This document shows positions 46,735 to 59,700 of a DNA stretch of 60,000 bases, piece after piece; within the stretch, counting starts at the first letter, position 1; every line of letters starts with the position of its first letter. The notes beneath the pieces are model-generated. The model had not been told where the DNA came from. It did not search any database and saw only the letters and a program-made list of their open reading frames with translations. The translations under genes were made by a program, and so were the position numbers. This DNA comes from Polytrichum commune. Lineage: Eukaryota > Streptophyta > Polytrichopsida > Polytrichales > Polytrichaceae. The DNA lies in assembly GCA_950295325.1 (NCBI GenBank), contig OX485804.1, positions 39,298,429 to 39,358,428 on the forward strand, read 5' to 3'.

Positions 46735-48123
46735 ATGGATCCATCTCGAAGAAAGCTTGTTGTCCTCTTCATTTTTCAATTTGCATCCTTCATTGCTTTA
46801 TTCTACACTTTCACCGTCAATGTGGAAGCAAGCTTGCGTTTAAATCAAAATGCTTTATTTCTTATACATCAATTTATGCTTGAAAATGAGAGAGTTGGAT
46901 CGACAAAAGGAAGGATTCAATCTTATGAAAGAACCCCAGGGTTTGCTGACATTGATTTAATAGGTTCATACAGCAATATTGTTTTCAAACAACGGTTTCG
47001 GATGACAAAGGAAACTTTCAAATACGTTTGTCAACAAGTTGGGCCAGTACTTATTAAGGTCGATACAAACCGAAGGAAGGCTATTTCAGTTGAAACAAGA
47101 GTTGCAATTGCAATCACCAGATTAGCATCCGGTTCCCCTCTTTATATAATAGCTGATAGCTTTAGGGTTGGTGTCTCTTCCGTACATGGAATTGTTTTAG
47201 AATTTTGCCAAGCTCTAAAAGAAACTTGTAGGGATGTGTTTATTCGATGGCCTTCACCATCACAAATGCAAGCTATTAGTGAAAATTTTGAAGCGCTCCA
47301 TGGAATACCTTATGTTGTTGGAGCTATAGACGGCAGTCATATTCCAATCATAGCTCCTGAACAGCATGCTGCTGATTATTATTGTAGAAAAGGATTTCAC
47401 TCTGTGTTATTGCAAGCTGTAGTAGACCATTCCTGTTGTTTTTGGGATTATGATATAGGGTGGTGTGGTAGTATCCATGACTACAACCTATTCTGTAAAT
47501 CCCACATAGGTAAATATTGTTTAGGTGGAAAACTCCTTCCTTATGCGTTACTGGGCGATGCTGCTTATCAACCTCGTCCCTGGATGTTTACTCCCTATCT
47601 TGGTAGCAAAGACGGTTTCACTCGCGAACAGGAGCACTGGAATTTCATTCAATCAAGTTCTCGAATGTGTGTGGAACGTGCGTTTGGAATATTGAAGTTG
47701 CGTTGGAGAATCCTATTAAAAATGATGGATTGTCAACTCCGGCATGTACCTGCACATGTAACAGCATGTTTGATTTTGCATAATTTGACTATTATGCATA
47801 ATGACACTTTTAATATGTCTTGGTTTGAAGATGGTCAAACTCAGCTCCAAAGGAATTTGGCATCGACGTCAACTGCGGCAGCTGCATTAACTACATTATT
47901 GGAAACGGAAGCTGTTGCAATCTCCCCCATTGATTTCCTAAATCGCACATCTCTTGATAGTGACCTTACTGCTTCAATTTCAAATTACTCTACAACTACA
48001 CATCAAATGAGCATGCGCCGAGATGCCATAGCGAAATCCCTGTTTAGTAGAAAACGGCAACGTGATTTAGCAGGGAACGAGTATGATATTCATGTTGGAT
48101 TATCATCTTCAGAGTCTGATTGA
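46735..48123 (+). CDS. PIF/Harbinger transposase (DDE_Tnp_4 type)
   Basis: The enzyme cuts and joins DNA at TIR ends in the nucleus. The open frame runs without a stop from 46618; I prefer the ATG at 46735 (MDPSRRKLVV), giving 462 residues, because the extra 39 residues upstream are hydrophobic and unlike coding sequence. The DDE residues are D199 in GAIDGSHIP, D275 in LLGDAAY and E314 in CVERAFGILKLRWR. GWCGSIHDY (242-250) is the usual GWPGSVHD motif with small changes. The N-terminal part (about 85-160) has the helix-turn-helix-like region of this family, including the SVETRVAIAITRLASGSP motif. No stop, frameshift or missing catalytic residue is seen, so it may be active. Its partner is the Myb-like gene at 53570-54497. 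Confidence 0.9.
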   Translation: MDPSRRKLVVLFIFQFASFIALFYTFTVNVEASLRLNQNALFLIHQFMLENERVGSTKGRIQSYERTPGFADIDLIGSYSNIVFKQRFRMTKETFKYVCQQVGPVLIKVDTNRRKAISVETRVAIAITRLASGSPLYIIADSFRVGVSSVHGIVLEFCQALKETCRDVFIRWPSPSQMQAISENFEALHGIPYVVGAIDGSHIPIIAPEQHAADYYCRKGFHSVLLQAVVDHSCCFWDYDIGWCGSIHDYNLFCKSHIGKYCLGGKLLPYALLGDAAYQPRPWMFTPYLGSKDGFTREQEHWNFIQSSSRMCVERAFGILKLRWRILLKMMDCQLRHVPAHVTACLILHNLTIMHNDTFNMSWFEDGQTQLQRNLASTSTAAAALTTLLETEAVAISPIDFLNRTSLDSDLTASISNYSTTTHQMSMRRDAIAKSLFSRKRQRDLAGNEYDIHVGLSSSESD

Positions 48124-50081
48124 AATTCTAATTTTATTACTCCATTATGTTTAGAGATGTTTGTGGCACGAAATTGATTTCTCACATCTTTCATTACAAA
48201 ATAAAGTGGATTGTTTGTTTTTTCATGTGGCCTACATTGAAAGATAATTACATGATGAAGGAAGCTCAAATATTTGTAGTGAAACTGAAAAAATAGTTTG
48301 AAAATGTGTAGTCTCCATTGAAATAAATCCATCACGACTCAAAAGAAGGGTACAAATTAAATGCTTACATGACAATTTGGTGTAGAAGTTACAGCAATGA
48401 TCTTTACGAGCATCCACTAATTGATTCATGGGGGCTAGGTTGCATTAGGAACAGATGTGTATTTCAAATGGACTTCATCCTGAGGTCTAGAAAGGTCTGT
48501 TGGCCATATATCTACCAACATATCTCATCCATTACAGAGACCTCATTGAACGAAGGAAATTCAAAAATTCAAGACTGAGAAAATTTACTGCTAACGGAAC
48601 CATGTGCGAGCCTTCCAAGTACCAATACCCTGGATGGATCACTTGGATTGTCTAGGGTTTAGTTCATTTCATTCTCATCAAAAAGTTCACATTTCAGAAA
48701 CAACTTTATTTAATACATGGCAGGATGGAGAGTGAGATATTCTACATAGTTAATTAGGTTGTGGACTTTCAATCTTCACTTCATTAGTGTATTGAAATCA
48801 GCCAATATTTGATGAACATGCAAATCCAACAAGATTGCATTGGTTTTTCACATGTTCAGCAGACACAACGCCTACATGCATCTCTTCTTTCATGCAACAA
48901 AACAATTTCCAATCAAGATTCATATATAGAAGTCATGTGAAGCACCTTCCACAATGTCCTCCATTAAGAAATCTGTAATAGTCTGATTGCAAATTACTCC
49001 TTGGATAGAAAACTTTTTCTACAAAGAATATCAAGGGTAGGCAACATACTGTAAACCCTCACCAAGAAAACTATCCCCCTCAGATTTGGAGGTTGATGGT
49101 GACTATGCTGTTAGTGTTTTAGGTCTACATCTTAATACAACTCCAGAGGCCATGGGGAGGGCAAGTGGTGAGAGCCAGGGCTTCTGATGCATAAGCTTGT
49201 TTCCATCACGTTTTCATTTAACCGAATCTGTGGCCTCAGAGTCTGCTAAGGTATCCTACATTGTTATGGCTACATATACATATACAATCTTCAACACATT
49301 TGCATCTAACTTGTGTGCTGTCAATGAAATAGAGCAATGTGCTCTTATAACACAACAACTAAAGCCCCCTCTTCTTATCCATAGCTCTTGCTATCAACAG
49401 TCCAGGTGCCATAGCTAAAGTCTTCTGGTTGGAGCTTTCATCTCAAATTAAAGTTGCGTTGCATTGCGGAGCATGGCCAGGGCCTCTAAAAGTGCTCCTG
49501 CTGCTACAAAGAGTATCAATGCCCTGAACCCAATACAAAACCCCACTCACCTGTTCAGGTATAGCACAACACCCATACAACATAAATGACTACTCCGGCC
49601 TTAGGCAGCCTAACCTCAGAGTTCCCGTGGGATTCAACTTAAGGCCTTAGATTTAAGCCACCCTTGAGATAAAAGAGTAGTCGACGAGTGAACTTGAGTG
49701 AATTTCTCAAAAAGAGTTGGTATTGCTTCCTTAGGAATTCCTGATCACAGATGTATTGCGGTGTCAAATATTTAGACTGGTCATTATATTGCCACCTTTA
49801 TCAGCAACATGGCCACTTGACACATGAGTTCATAGCATACATATTCATCAAGATTATTCGAATTGCTGATAAGTAAGATGCCTCAATTGCATCCTTACAA
49901 CCTGTCTCAAGGAAACCACAGTGACTGAACAACTTGGATGTAAAAATTTACTCGCCAATTCTCTGCTTGTGCTACATCTGTGGCTATCAATCAAAATTGC
50001 ATGGTTATCTGTTCCATAATCCATAAAAGCATAACTGTCCATTCCAACTACACACAAGAGGTGAAATTTTTGAAAGCATAC
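48124..50081. other. Non-coding interior of element C
   Basis: I see no reading frame with recognisable motifs between the transposase stop and the kinase fragment. It may hold captured host non-coding sequence, but nothing shows its source. Confidence 0.5.
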
Positions 50082-52335
50082 CTATACCAGTGTCCTCAAT
50101 CTCAAATCCCAGCCAAAGATCTCTAGGTGATTGGTCATTCTCTGAAGCCACTTTCTTATCGGCTTCAAAAACCTCACCCACCTGTGCAAACTTAAGTTGA
50201 TGAGTGACCAAACTGTTGATTCTATTGGAAAAGAACAATGCCAATCTAATTCAGAAAACTACTCAAGATCACTAAATCATATCTCCTTATGAGTGTGATG
50301 TCACAACAACAACCTAGAACAAGATCTTGGCTTTATCCATATGACACCTGACCTAAGTAAAGAACCAACTCCTATGAACAAACTTGACTAATGTATGCTC
50401 AAAATTTACAGATATTGCTTCCAAAACATGCCAAGGTAAAATCTAAAAAGACATCCCCAATAATGTTGTAAGACATCTTTGCAAGAGCTAGTTTAAAATA
50501 CAGAACAAACTGGGGTTTCAAGGAATGCATTAAACCTTATCTGAATCCTGCAATAACTCCATGCTCTGCATTCCTGCACTGTGCATCTTTACAAGCCTCT
50601 ACCCTGTACAGATTCACCAATTGGCTTCCGTCGCCCTGTTTCGGGTCCAGAAACATCCAACATGAAAGACTTGAACAAGAAATGGAAACAAAATGTAAGA
50701 AAACCTCAGATGCAAAGCCAATAATTTAAAAAAGAAGTAGATCAGTGGTGAAGGTTACTTACATATCATCAATACTGCCACTGAAAATGCATTAATGTTG
50801 CTGTTTCTTATTGACTTAGAACACCTTGCATGTCGACCAGGATGTTCAAGCCACAACTAAGAGCAGGACATGAAAGGACCCTGCCTCACTAAATTATATG
50901 GTTGGTGCATGTCTGAACGTTTGAACTGGTGTAAAGTACAAAGATGAAACAGTCAAATCACCAATTATGCAGATACAGACTCCAAAAGCAACTAAAATTC
51001 ACCTTCATTACCATTCTCTGCTTCCTCCTCTGCTGTTGACAGCTCCGGTATCTCTCGTCGACCTCCCTCAAGTAAGGGATCCCAGATATCCTCACGAGTC
51101 ATTCCACCAAGCTTCATCAATGGTGAGCTTGCATTCAAAATGCCTGTCACATTTCTTTCCACTCTCTCTACATGTCCTTCAATTTCTTCAGCTTTACGAA
51201 TCGTTTCAGGAGTTGCCACTCCACATTGATGATGGGTTCCCCCTTTGAGTTTATCTGTTGAGGGTCTCACAACATGAAGTCTAACTTTCACATATCCCTT
51301 TTTTGTGAACTTAACTGCATTAAACACCTGCAGTGAACATTGCCAGTGAGACACAATAATCCATAACCTGAGCATATATCACATCTGAATATGAATTCTA
51401 TTATGGAAACTGTTCCAAACAGCATAGTAGGCTAGAAACTAACTGCACCTCAATTCCTTGCCCCACTTTCCTTTATAAACTTTCTACTCTTTTGACGGTA
51501 ACATACCAATATCAATGTGCACGCCATGATCCAGTACTCGTGTCTTCATTCAGTAGATTATAAATAGGTATGTGCCTTGTTGTAAAGCTAATATTACTAA
51601 TATGCCCTTTTTGATGACCAATGAAGTTAAAGATATAAACTTAATATAGAGACACACATGTTGCTTAACTGAAAACTGTGCACACAATTGGTGAAAAGAG
51701 ACACTGTACCAGATTGGTGATCACTTGCTTTATTCGCAAAGGGTCGCCATAAACCTGAGGAAAAAAGTTAGGACATATCATGTTGGTTACATTTTGAACC
51801 ATGATACAATTCTGATATGGAAGTCTCTCATTCAGATCGAGCATTACAAATATTGGTAAAAGATTATACCAAGGCAGGCACATCATCTCCAACATCAGCC
51901 TGAATGCTGATGCCACGGTCTTTACTTGCTGCTATGGCCATCCTCACCACATGTTTAATAATGTCCCTGGGATTCAGCTCCCTTTCCTCGAGTTTCATTG
52001 TACCTTCAAGTTGACTAGTTAGATGTATGCAATTCATATCCAGACAATTACCTGAATAAAATGACAATCCTCTATATAAAACAATATGCTACAAAATAAT
52101 ACATAAGTCACACATACATATAAACTGGTCTGTGTTGATTCACAACTTCCTCTCTCACACTCATCATCAAATGCAGAAAAAGTCAGATAGATAGATGTCA
52201 TACCAGACTCAACTTTACTAAGATCCAGTACATCTGAAATAATAGCAAGTAGCACATCGGCACTAAAAACCATAGCAGTCACAAGCTCCCTCTGCTCCAG
52301 ATCTAAGGAAGTGGTTGCCAAAACCTGTGCCATTC
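50082..52335 (-). pseudogene. Captured fragment of an AHK5/CKI2-like histidine kinase, five exons
   Basis: Exons on the - strand are 52335-52204, 52003-51870, 51754-51710, 51327-51012 and 50181-50082. Spliced, the first four read on in phase: SADVLLAIISDVLDLSKVES, the KLEERELNPRDIIKHVV region, PALVYGDPLRIKQVITNL and FNAVKFTKKGYVKVRL. The fifth has GFEIEDTGIG. These are the end of the HisKA dimerisation domain, the N box and the G1 box of a hybrid histidine kinase, closest in wording to plant AHK5/CKI2. The exon with the phosphorylated His, the later ATP-binding boxes and the receiver are absent. The phase at the last junction does not fit with the nearest canonical sites. Kept introns point to capture of genomic DNA by element C. 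It should have no kinase activity. Confidence 0.75.
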
Positions 52336-53569
52336 CTGATTAATAATCTCACAGTTATAAGTCAGTTCTGTGCACACAAAGAGCAGGCATTGGAAGTGAA
52401 TTACTAGTGCAAATACATGATCCTCTCAAATCCAACCTCACAAAATCTACACATTCATGAATTTCTAATGGAACAAAACACTCTGCAATTTGAAACCCTG
52501 GAAAAGACACACATATAGTAAGCACCTCTCCCAAAGACCAATCACCTGAGTGTTAATAATTTACAATCACCTGGAAAAGATTTAATCAACATTCCCCTCG
52601 TCACAATTGTGACCAACACATTGCAGAATTCTGTGATTTTCAAAAGCTACAGGAGAACAACAAAAACTAGAAAATCAAGAGGTGCAAGGAGGAAAGAAAT
52701 CATACAAAGGGTGACCAGTTCGATGCCCTTCGTCGCAGATGGAGGACAGGGAAGTCTGCAGCCTCTGGCTGGGAATGGGCTACCCCCGAACTACTATGGG
52801 ATCTCAACTTATGCAGTTCTGTCAATTACATCAAAACTTCCTGAATCCTCCAACAAGTCAAAGGAAAAGTTCGCGGATGAAATTTGAAGAAGCGTCCCAA
52901 AATCATTACAGATTTTGTGCAAATTTTGAAATTCAAGCCAACAGCTCCCAACCATCATCCCCACAATCTTCCTGAGCCTGAAACTTCAGTTCTCTCCATA
53001 TCTCATCTAAAAAATCATCACAACCAACTTTGAGATAACAAAAACCCGAAGCTGAGGAATAGCAGCAAAAGTATAATTGACCTAACTATGCAGCCAACGA
53101 AGACTCAATGAGACAATCTCCAAATGTTTGAGCCTCGAGTCTTCAAGCGTGTTTATCATGTTCTCTGAGCCAAAACCCATCAAACTCAAAGACAATTTGA
53201 AGAAACTGTTATGCTCCTCATAACCTGAATCCGTTCTGACAAAGCAACCTCAAGCACTAACTGTGCCTCATCAAATTATCTCACTATGTTACTGAAGTAG
53301 TAGACCAAATAGCTTTTTGCCCTTGTCATGTAAACATAAACAGGAAAGTGGTACAAAAATATTATATTCGGTGCAGGAAAATATCTCTGCGACATAGTGT
53401 ACACTGGATACTACAGTGCACCTATTTCATGTCCATCCAACAAACAAATACAAAAGTTGATTAAATTCTACAACTTCCTCACCAACTCGTTCATTGTCGC
53501 CAACATTCCCTGTAACAAATTGAGCTTTGCTGCCTCAGAGCTCGTAATTGAGTCAGTTAGCCTCACTGA
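52336..53569. other. Non-coding interior of element C between kinase fragment and Myb-like gene
   Basis: The histidine-box exon of the kinase is not found here, so the capture began in an intron. The + strand frames at 52609-52975 have no recognisable motif. Confidence 0.45.
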
Positions 53570-54497
53570 CTACTCTGCCATCACAGACATGACTTGTTGG
53601 GCAGCAAACTTGTTCGTTTTTTTCTTCCCTTGCACTTCTGAACTACTTGCTTCAGGTGGTTTCATGGTTTCAGGTACGTCTTCTCCTTCATGTAGCAAAC
53701 TAGAAGGATTTTGATTAGGATTCTCATCAGTAGCACTACCGTGAACATGTTTGAAAACATTAGCACGATCATGCATATAGCTATCAATAATAAGGTAATA
53801 TTTGGACTTTGAAGACCTTTGACTATCAGAGGTTCCGTTGACATTGTAGTCAGATTTGTAGTCGTCGTACAATTTTTTCCACTTTTTGCGACATGCATCG
53901 CTACTTCGATCGAAATCAGGACAAGCGGCCACAAGATGAGTGTGGAGAACGCCCCAATTGTCCACACCTAAAAGTTCCATAAGCACAATGCATACAAACT
54001 TAGTGATTATCCAAAAAAATGATATTATAAATATATGTTTCAATTTAAATGTAAGTTAAGAAAAACTAACCTTGTTTTTTCATGCCGCAGAATTTATCAT
54101 GCATCTTTCCCCGCAAGTGAATGAGATTCACTATCCAATGCTCTTTCCAGTTCGGTCCTCGTTTGTTGCCCTCTTCTTCATCAGAACTTTGTGCAAGGTC
54201 AATGGAATTGGTCTTCATCTTTGCACCTCTTTTTTTCTTGCTTTTTGATTTTTCCGACAAAGCTCTCGAGCGCTTCTTCGTGGGAGGTTGTTCCTTCTCT
54301 GCACATGTATCCTCAGGAACTTGCTCTGTCTCTGTAGCAGTGCAATTACCAAAACTATCATCACCTTGGAATTCCCCATATAACAAGTCCGAAAATTTCT
54401 CACATGTCTGTGGCTGCTGAAGATCCTCCTCTTCTGTTTCGAAACTAGAAGATAACATGTACTCCATTATGGAAATCTGATTCAAAACAGCCACCAT
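53570..54497 (-). CDS. Myb/trihelix-like DNA-binding partner protein of the Harbinger element (two exons)
   Basis: The coding exons are 54497-54071 and 53967-53570, with a GTTAGT...TTTTAG intron in phase 1, giving up to 274 residues. The start could instead be the ATG at 54467, because a possible splice acceptor lies just before it. Residues about 118-200 (GPNWKEHWIVNLIHLRGKMH, then GVDNWGVLHTHLVAACPDF and RSSDACRKKWKKLYDDYKSD) form a three-helix Myb/SANT-like or trihelix domain with conserved tryptophans. Before it is a basic nuclear signal (PPTKKRSRALSEKSKSKKKR). A charged tail (QGKKKTNKFAAQQVMSVMAE) ends the protein. Such a protein is the standard second gene of Harbinger elements, helping the transposase enter the nucleus and bind TIR DNA. 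No break is seen. Confidence 0.8.
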
Positions 54498-56300
54498 TCA
54501 TAATTAAATCAAAATGGAAGAAAACATTCCGTAGTTGAAATACCAATGTGTTCCTAATTCTATGTGGAGATAGAAGTGCCCACAAGTTGGCCGTTGTAGG
54601 TCTGAGATAGAGAATGATTGATTGGGACTAGTCTTGTAGCTAATGCATCTCTGCTTTTGCACCTGTACTGTGATTCTGAAACTTGAAACGACAAATCTGT
54701 GTGATTTGGAACTGCTAACAAAATGAGACAATTTCCCAAAGCCGACGAATGTTGGTGTTGTTGGAAGTGCCCACTACAGGGCCACATACCTTAGGTGATC
54801 AAAATCCTCTGCAACGCTAATTTGCACCTCCCCTCTGCAACGCTTCGATGCTCTCCACTTGCAGAAGTTGGGTTTTTGTAAAAGAGCAACAGCTTCCCAA
54901 TCTCCAAGCCTACTCAAGAGGGAGATCCAATAACCCCTAAAACCCTCAGCATCTACTAGTAGCAAGAAACTATATATCCAACGACGGTCTGTAAGCACAC
55001 TCCACCGCCAACTTCACTGAAGTCCTCCCACTGATAAATTTGGTCACAAAATATCCATCACCATTATCATCATCAACCACGGTGCAACTCAAACAAGAAG
55101 CTAACAGTGACAATTTAAGACTTGAAGGTGCACAAGCTTAGTAAGTATGTCGGTATCCCTCAACTCTGATAAAATACACACCAAGTTGCAATCTGTGAAT
55201 GTGAAGCACCGAATTTACAGACAATTGTTGTGCAAACAGAAGCCGAATCCGGAAGACCAGGCCTCTCCCTTAGGATTTCATCCCCACTTTATGATGTCTC
55301 CTGCAAGTGCCTTTTTTTTAAAATAAAAAATAAAAAATAAATCACCTAAATAGTAGACGGTGGCTATGGTTGCGTATTTTTTCTGTCTGAAAGAATCAAC
55401 TGCAAGAACAACTTTTTAGGGGGTCCCAATGCAATGAGAGAACTTGCTCATGGACCTGACTTCATTACTTACAGTGATCATGGGAGTTTTCAGATTTTCA
55501 TTTTTACCTTTTTATCAACTAGACTAATGCCACCAGGGGGATTGTCTGGCCAATTTTTCCTGCAACACCGAACCCTAACATGCAAATTCTCAAGTAATTC
55601 ACAGATGCCAACAACCTCAAATTACATTCTAGGAAGAGCTAGTATGTAGACAGAAGGAAAATTTGTCGTTGCAATTCCAAATGCAGCTACATCCAAAGTG
55701 AAAACACAACCTGAGCTCAATTTCAAGCTCAAGCTTGCAAATTTGGTAAATCAAGGTGAAGGAATTTGAGCTCTTCATATCAATGTACCTAAGACGGTCC
55801 CTGTCTCTTTTGCATTAGTTGTAAACATCAATTCCAAAATTGAAACTTGTAGAATTCCCTAAACCCTGACACCAAATTCAAGCTAGGGCCAAACCTTCAA
55901 TCATCCCCTTTTCCTTCCACAAACTGGAGAATCAAACCAGAGCTGATTGCAACAGAAGAATTTATTTTTATTTTTTAAATGAAACAAACAAAAAAAAGAA
56001 GTCAAGAGCCTCACCTCACAACTTCAACCAACACTGGTTGACAACAAACTTGAGCTCCCTCCTCACATATGGTTAAGCTTCCGTCACCAAACCAACATTC
56101 CTTGCAACTCAAGCAAAAATCCTCCACTCCACAAAGTTGCCTCACACTGTGAACAAAATATCCAGCTTTTGTCAAACAAAAACCTCCTCAGCTCAAGGAA
56201 GAAAAATTCCAGACCTAAAACGCTATGATTTACTCATGCACGTGAAACTCAACAACGCGATTCAGATTTGCAACACTGGCCAAGTAGAATTTCCCTTGCA
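54498..56300. other. Non-coding right arm of element C
   Basis: This is probably the 5' region of the Myb-like gene and subterminal sequence. The reading frames here (for example 54774-54998 and 55434-55649) have no motifs. Confidence 0.45.
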
Positions 56301-56628
56301 GTGCAGGAGGAACCCAAGAGAATTTGGACATCACCAAGAAGAATGTCAAGAGCGAGGTGCAGGAGGCGGAGGTGCGGAGGCGGAGCGAGGAGGGTTTTGT
56401 CCTGTGGACAAGTTTGAGGTCACCTCCCGAGGACACCCCAAACTTGTCCACTACAAGAGACCAGTCCCTCTTCAATTTTGGCGGGAGGGCCTCATGACGT
56501 GGCAAGTTGCCCAAGAGGACGTCCCTCCGGTGTGAATACCCCACCGGACAAAATAAACCCTTTACCCAATCACGGTGCACAAAATCTTGTCCACTGCTTC
56601 CGGACGTCCCGGTCTGAACCGGGCCTAA

Positions 56629-56724
56629 GGCGGTGAGCACCACACCGGCATGGGGAATAGAACCCACAACCTCCTCATTGGGGGCCATGAGCCCTAACCA
56701 TCAAGCCAAGGCCCGTGGTGCCTT
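56629..56724 (-). mobile_element. tRNA-derived SINE, promoter half, split by element C
   Basis: On the - strand this begins GGCACCACGGGCCTTGGCTT and has the A- and B-box-like sequences (B box GGGTTCTATTCC), matching 11440-11535. The duplication GAATGCAACTA follows at 56725-56735. Confidence 0.85.
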
Positions 56725-56735
56725 GAATGCAACTA

Positions 56736-59700
56736 TGAAAGGCAGGTAGCACAATCTAAATATAAATCTCCATGTGTATGGTATGTGCACCCCATGGTTA
56801 TATTCCTAGGGCCCACAAAACTAATGCACACATTGCTTAGTAATTTTGTGCCTTGCATTCAAGAGTTAGGCAACTCTTTCTTCTTCCCAAGGGCAACCTC
56901 TGACATAATTATCTCCATTGTATTGGTTACCACACATAGGCAATTATAGAAAACAATAGCCGTTGGGCCCAAATTATATATATATATAAACCCATGATTA
57001 TGAGAGGATAGTAGACTTCTGACAGAGAGAAAGACCCCTAGTTAAAGCACCGTAGCAAAAATGAAGCACAAACACAACTTAACAAGGTATTATGAAGTAT
57101 GCAAAAACTAGCAATACCTTTTTTGGATTGTTTAGGCATTTAGGAGTGAACAAGGACTACGATTTAGGCAACTGTTCATGCTTTGACTCATGAAAGCACT
57201 TTGAGTAGATGAAATTTGCTTACTTTACATAAAACCTAGACCACTTAATTGTAATGCACCCACATACTCATGAAATTATTATGGAGCATGAAATATCTTA
57301 ATTTGATAAATAGTTATACAAAAAAATCATAAATGTCCAAAGTTGTGTATAATGTTTCTTGTAATGTATCAATTTACTTGGTAATAGAATAATATTTTGG
57401 TACATCATTATCAAAGAAAGTCATGCAATTATTACATAATTAAGTAGAAGCTTACAATGCAATTTCGTCATTGTATAATTTTTACATAGTAAGATTGCTT
57501 TTGAAAGTTTGTGATGTCGGTGTGCACTCAATGCATACCATGAAAAACTCTATTATAGTGTTCCAAATAGGATGAATTATGAAGTCAACCAACATAATAA
57601 TGTTGTATGCTCTCATCTTATCATAGAACACCTTATTATGGCAACTACATGATGTTATGCACTTGATAATTGATGATGTTTTGTTGTCATCAACGTGCAA
57701 TATATTATGCAACTTATCTCGGTCAATCCTTCATTGATGTATGTTGCATGACAAGCCATGCAACACACCATGTCATTTGTGTTATCTTTCGTATGGTACT
57801 ATCATGTGCTTTGCTTTGATTTGAAGGCATTTGAAAATTGGTGTGATATTACTATTCCTATTGTTCACATGTCCACACTAATTGAGATTAACAAGTTCAT
57901 TAGCTTATGAAAATAGTTACACATAAGCAAAAAACACAACCCTTGTGTATGTCATCTCGATGTAGTTATATATAAATTCTACATTGCTATCATTTATCTC
58001 CAACACATCTCTCAACGCTTGTATATTCTTAAGAATTCAAACTTTTGTTTAAAAAATTGCATTTACAATCATTCTATGGCCAAAAATTGGGTTGCGGATC
58101 ATGTGCTTCATGTGAATTGCTTAACCACTCATTCTTATCGTGTTGGAAATCATCATCATAATTTCTAAAGTTAAATTTAGGCATTCCTTTTATTGGTTGG
58201 AATATGGTTGTATTTGATGACTCAAACACTGACTCAACTTTTTGTTTACAATAATTTGTAGGTGACCCAAGTGTTGGCAGCGATGGATGTTTGTGACAAA
58301 GCTTGGTCTTTTCCATTGGACTTGCATTCAAGATGTATAGTAATGTGAGTGGTACTCAAATGCTTCTTATCTAAGTTCAACATAGGTATATGTAAAAGTA
58401 TTTTTAGTAAGTTATTGCCATGCGGTTGGAAATTTGGATAAAATGTTGGCGGTAGGCAATTATATTAAGTTCGGGCTTTGTTTGTTTTGCATCTACTCTC
58501 AATTTGCCAAATGTAATCTTGAAATCTTGTCACATTGTATTGTTTGAAAACAATCAAATGTCAGATTAAGTGTAAAAGTAGGATCATGTGTTTCCAATTG
58601 TAGTGATCTTATGATATTTGTATGTTGTATTTAAACATCACATTGTACATCACTCGGTGTAATGATTATAACGTATTAATCACATACCATAACACCCTTT
58701 AGAAGTTTACAATGCCCTTATAAACACAAGCAAAAAATTCTCAATGAGTAATTTAAATGTGCTAATAGACACTCACTCTATCAGCAAGCATGGACATGAA
58801 AATCAATGTTGGGGACATACATGTTTATGGTTGGGGAAATTTGGAGCAATGAAAACATGACTCAATCTTTAAGGTAAGAATGGCTTGAAATATAAGAAAG
58901 TGGGGGGGGGGGGGGAGAGAGAGAGAGATTCACGCTTGTAACCCTTGGAAATATGTTGTCATCAAATTCTATATTAACCCTTGGAAATATATTGTCATCC
59001 AATTTTCATCCATTTTAAACACTTACACCATGGGGTGGCCTTGGTCTAAGAGGATAGGTTTGAAAGGCAAAGGAGTTGGAAGGTATGAAAGGTTGATAAT
59101 GTAAATACTTACTAGTCATTAAAAAACTTGTAATGGATGTAATAATACATATTCGCAAAGGAAATAAATATCCACATCAGATTATTAAAACAATAAATAT
59201 GTCATAAATCTAAGATATGCTTGATCATAGGAATCGCTTGCAAGTTTAGCCTAGGCATATACTTTGGCATTATTTGTATGCTAGTTAGTAGGATAATTAT
59301 CTAAGGCCTAGTCACACCAATTGAGGTTAGTTGAGGTGTTAGCAATCCATCATGCTAAGGGTCTACTATCATTTGAAAGATGGCATGGTAATGTTATTTT
59401 TGTTAGAACCTACGTTATTGTTATTTTGAAAGGGTGCTCATGAACGTTCGTCAGGAATGGGCCTAAAAAGTCTACAACTTTGGAAAATGATTGTTGGATG
59501 GGTGTCAATCTTATCATTCTCGAAGCATCCAACCCACCTACCAAGTGGTGTTTGTGTGTGACTTTGTTGGACTGGGTCTTTCTAGTGATAGGGAATGGAG
59601 TAGGTCATGGTCTTGATTGCTCTTACCTCCCTTTGATCTACTTTAAATCCTTGTGCAATTGCCATTGCATGAAGAGGTTGGTTGCTCTCGAAATCCCAAC

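Larger units (their letters stand above)
45213..56625. mobile_element. Element C: complete 11.4 kb PIF/Harbinger transposon
   Basis: The first 24 bases (GGCCCGGTTCAGACCGGGAC, then GTCC) are matched perfectly, inverted, by the last 24. TAA flanks both sides (45210-45212 and 56626-56628). Subterminal inverted similarity continues inward (GTGGACAA, ACTTGCCACGTCA, GTCCGGTGG). It encodes an intact transposase (+) and a Myb/trihelix-like protein (-), the two proteins expected of an autonomous Harbinger element. An intron-containing kinase fragment lies between them. The insertion splits a SINE; the intact SINE at 11287-11535 gives the empty site. Confidence 0.92.

Noticed and set aside
54774-54998. 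74-residue - strand frame upstream of the Myb-like gene
   Set aside because: No motif, no supported splice link to the gene, and likely 5' non-coding sequence.
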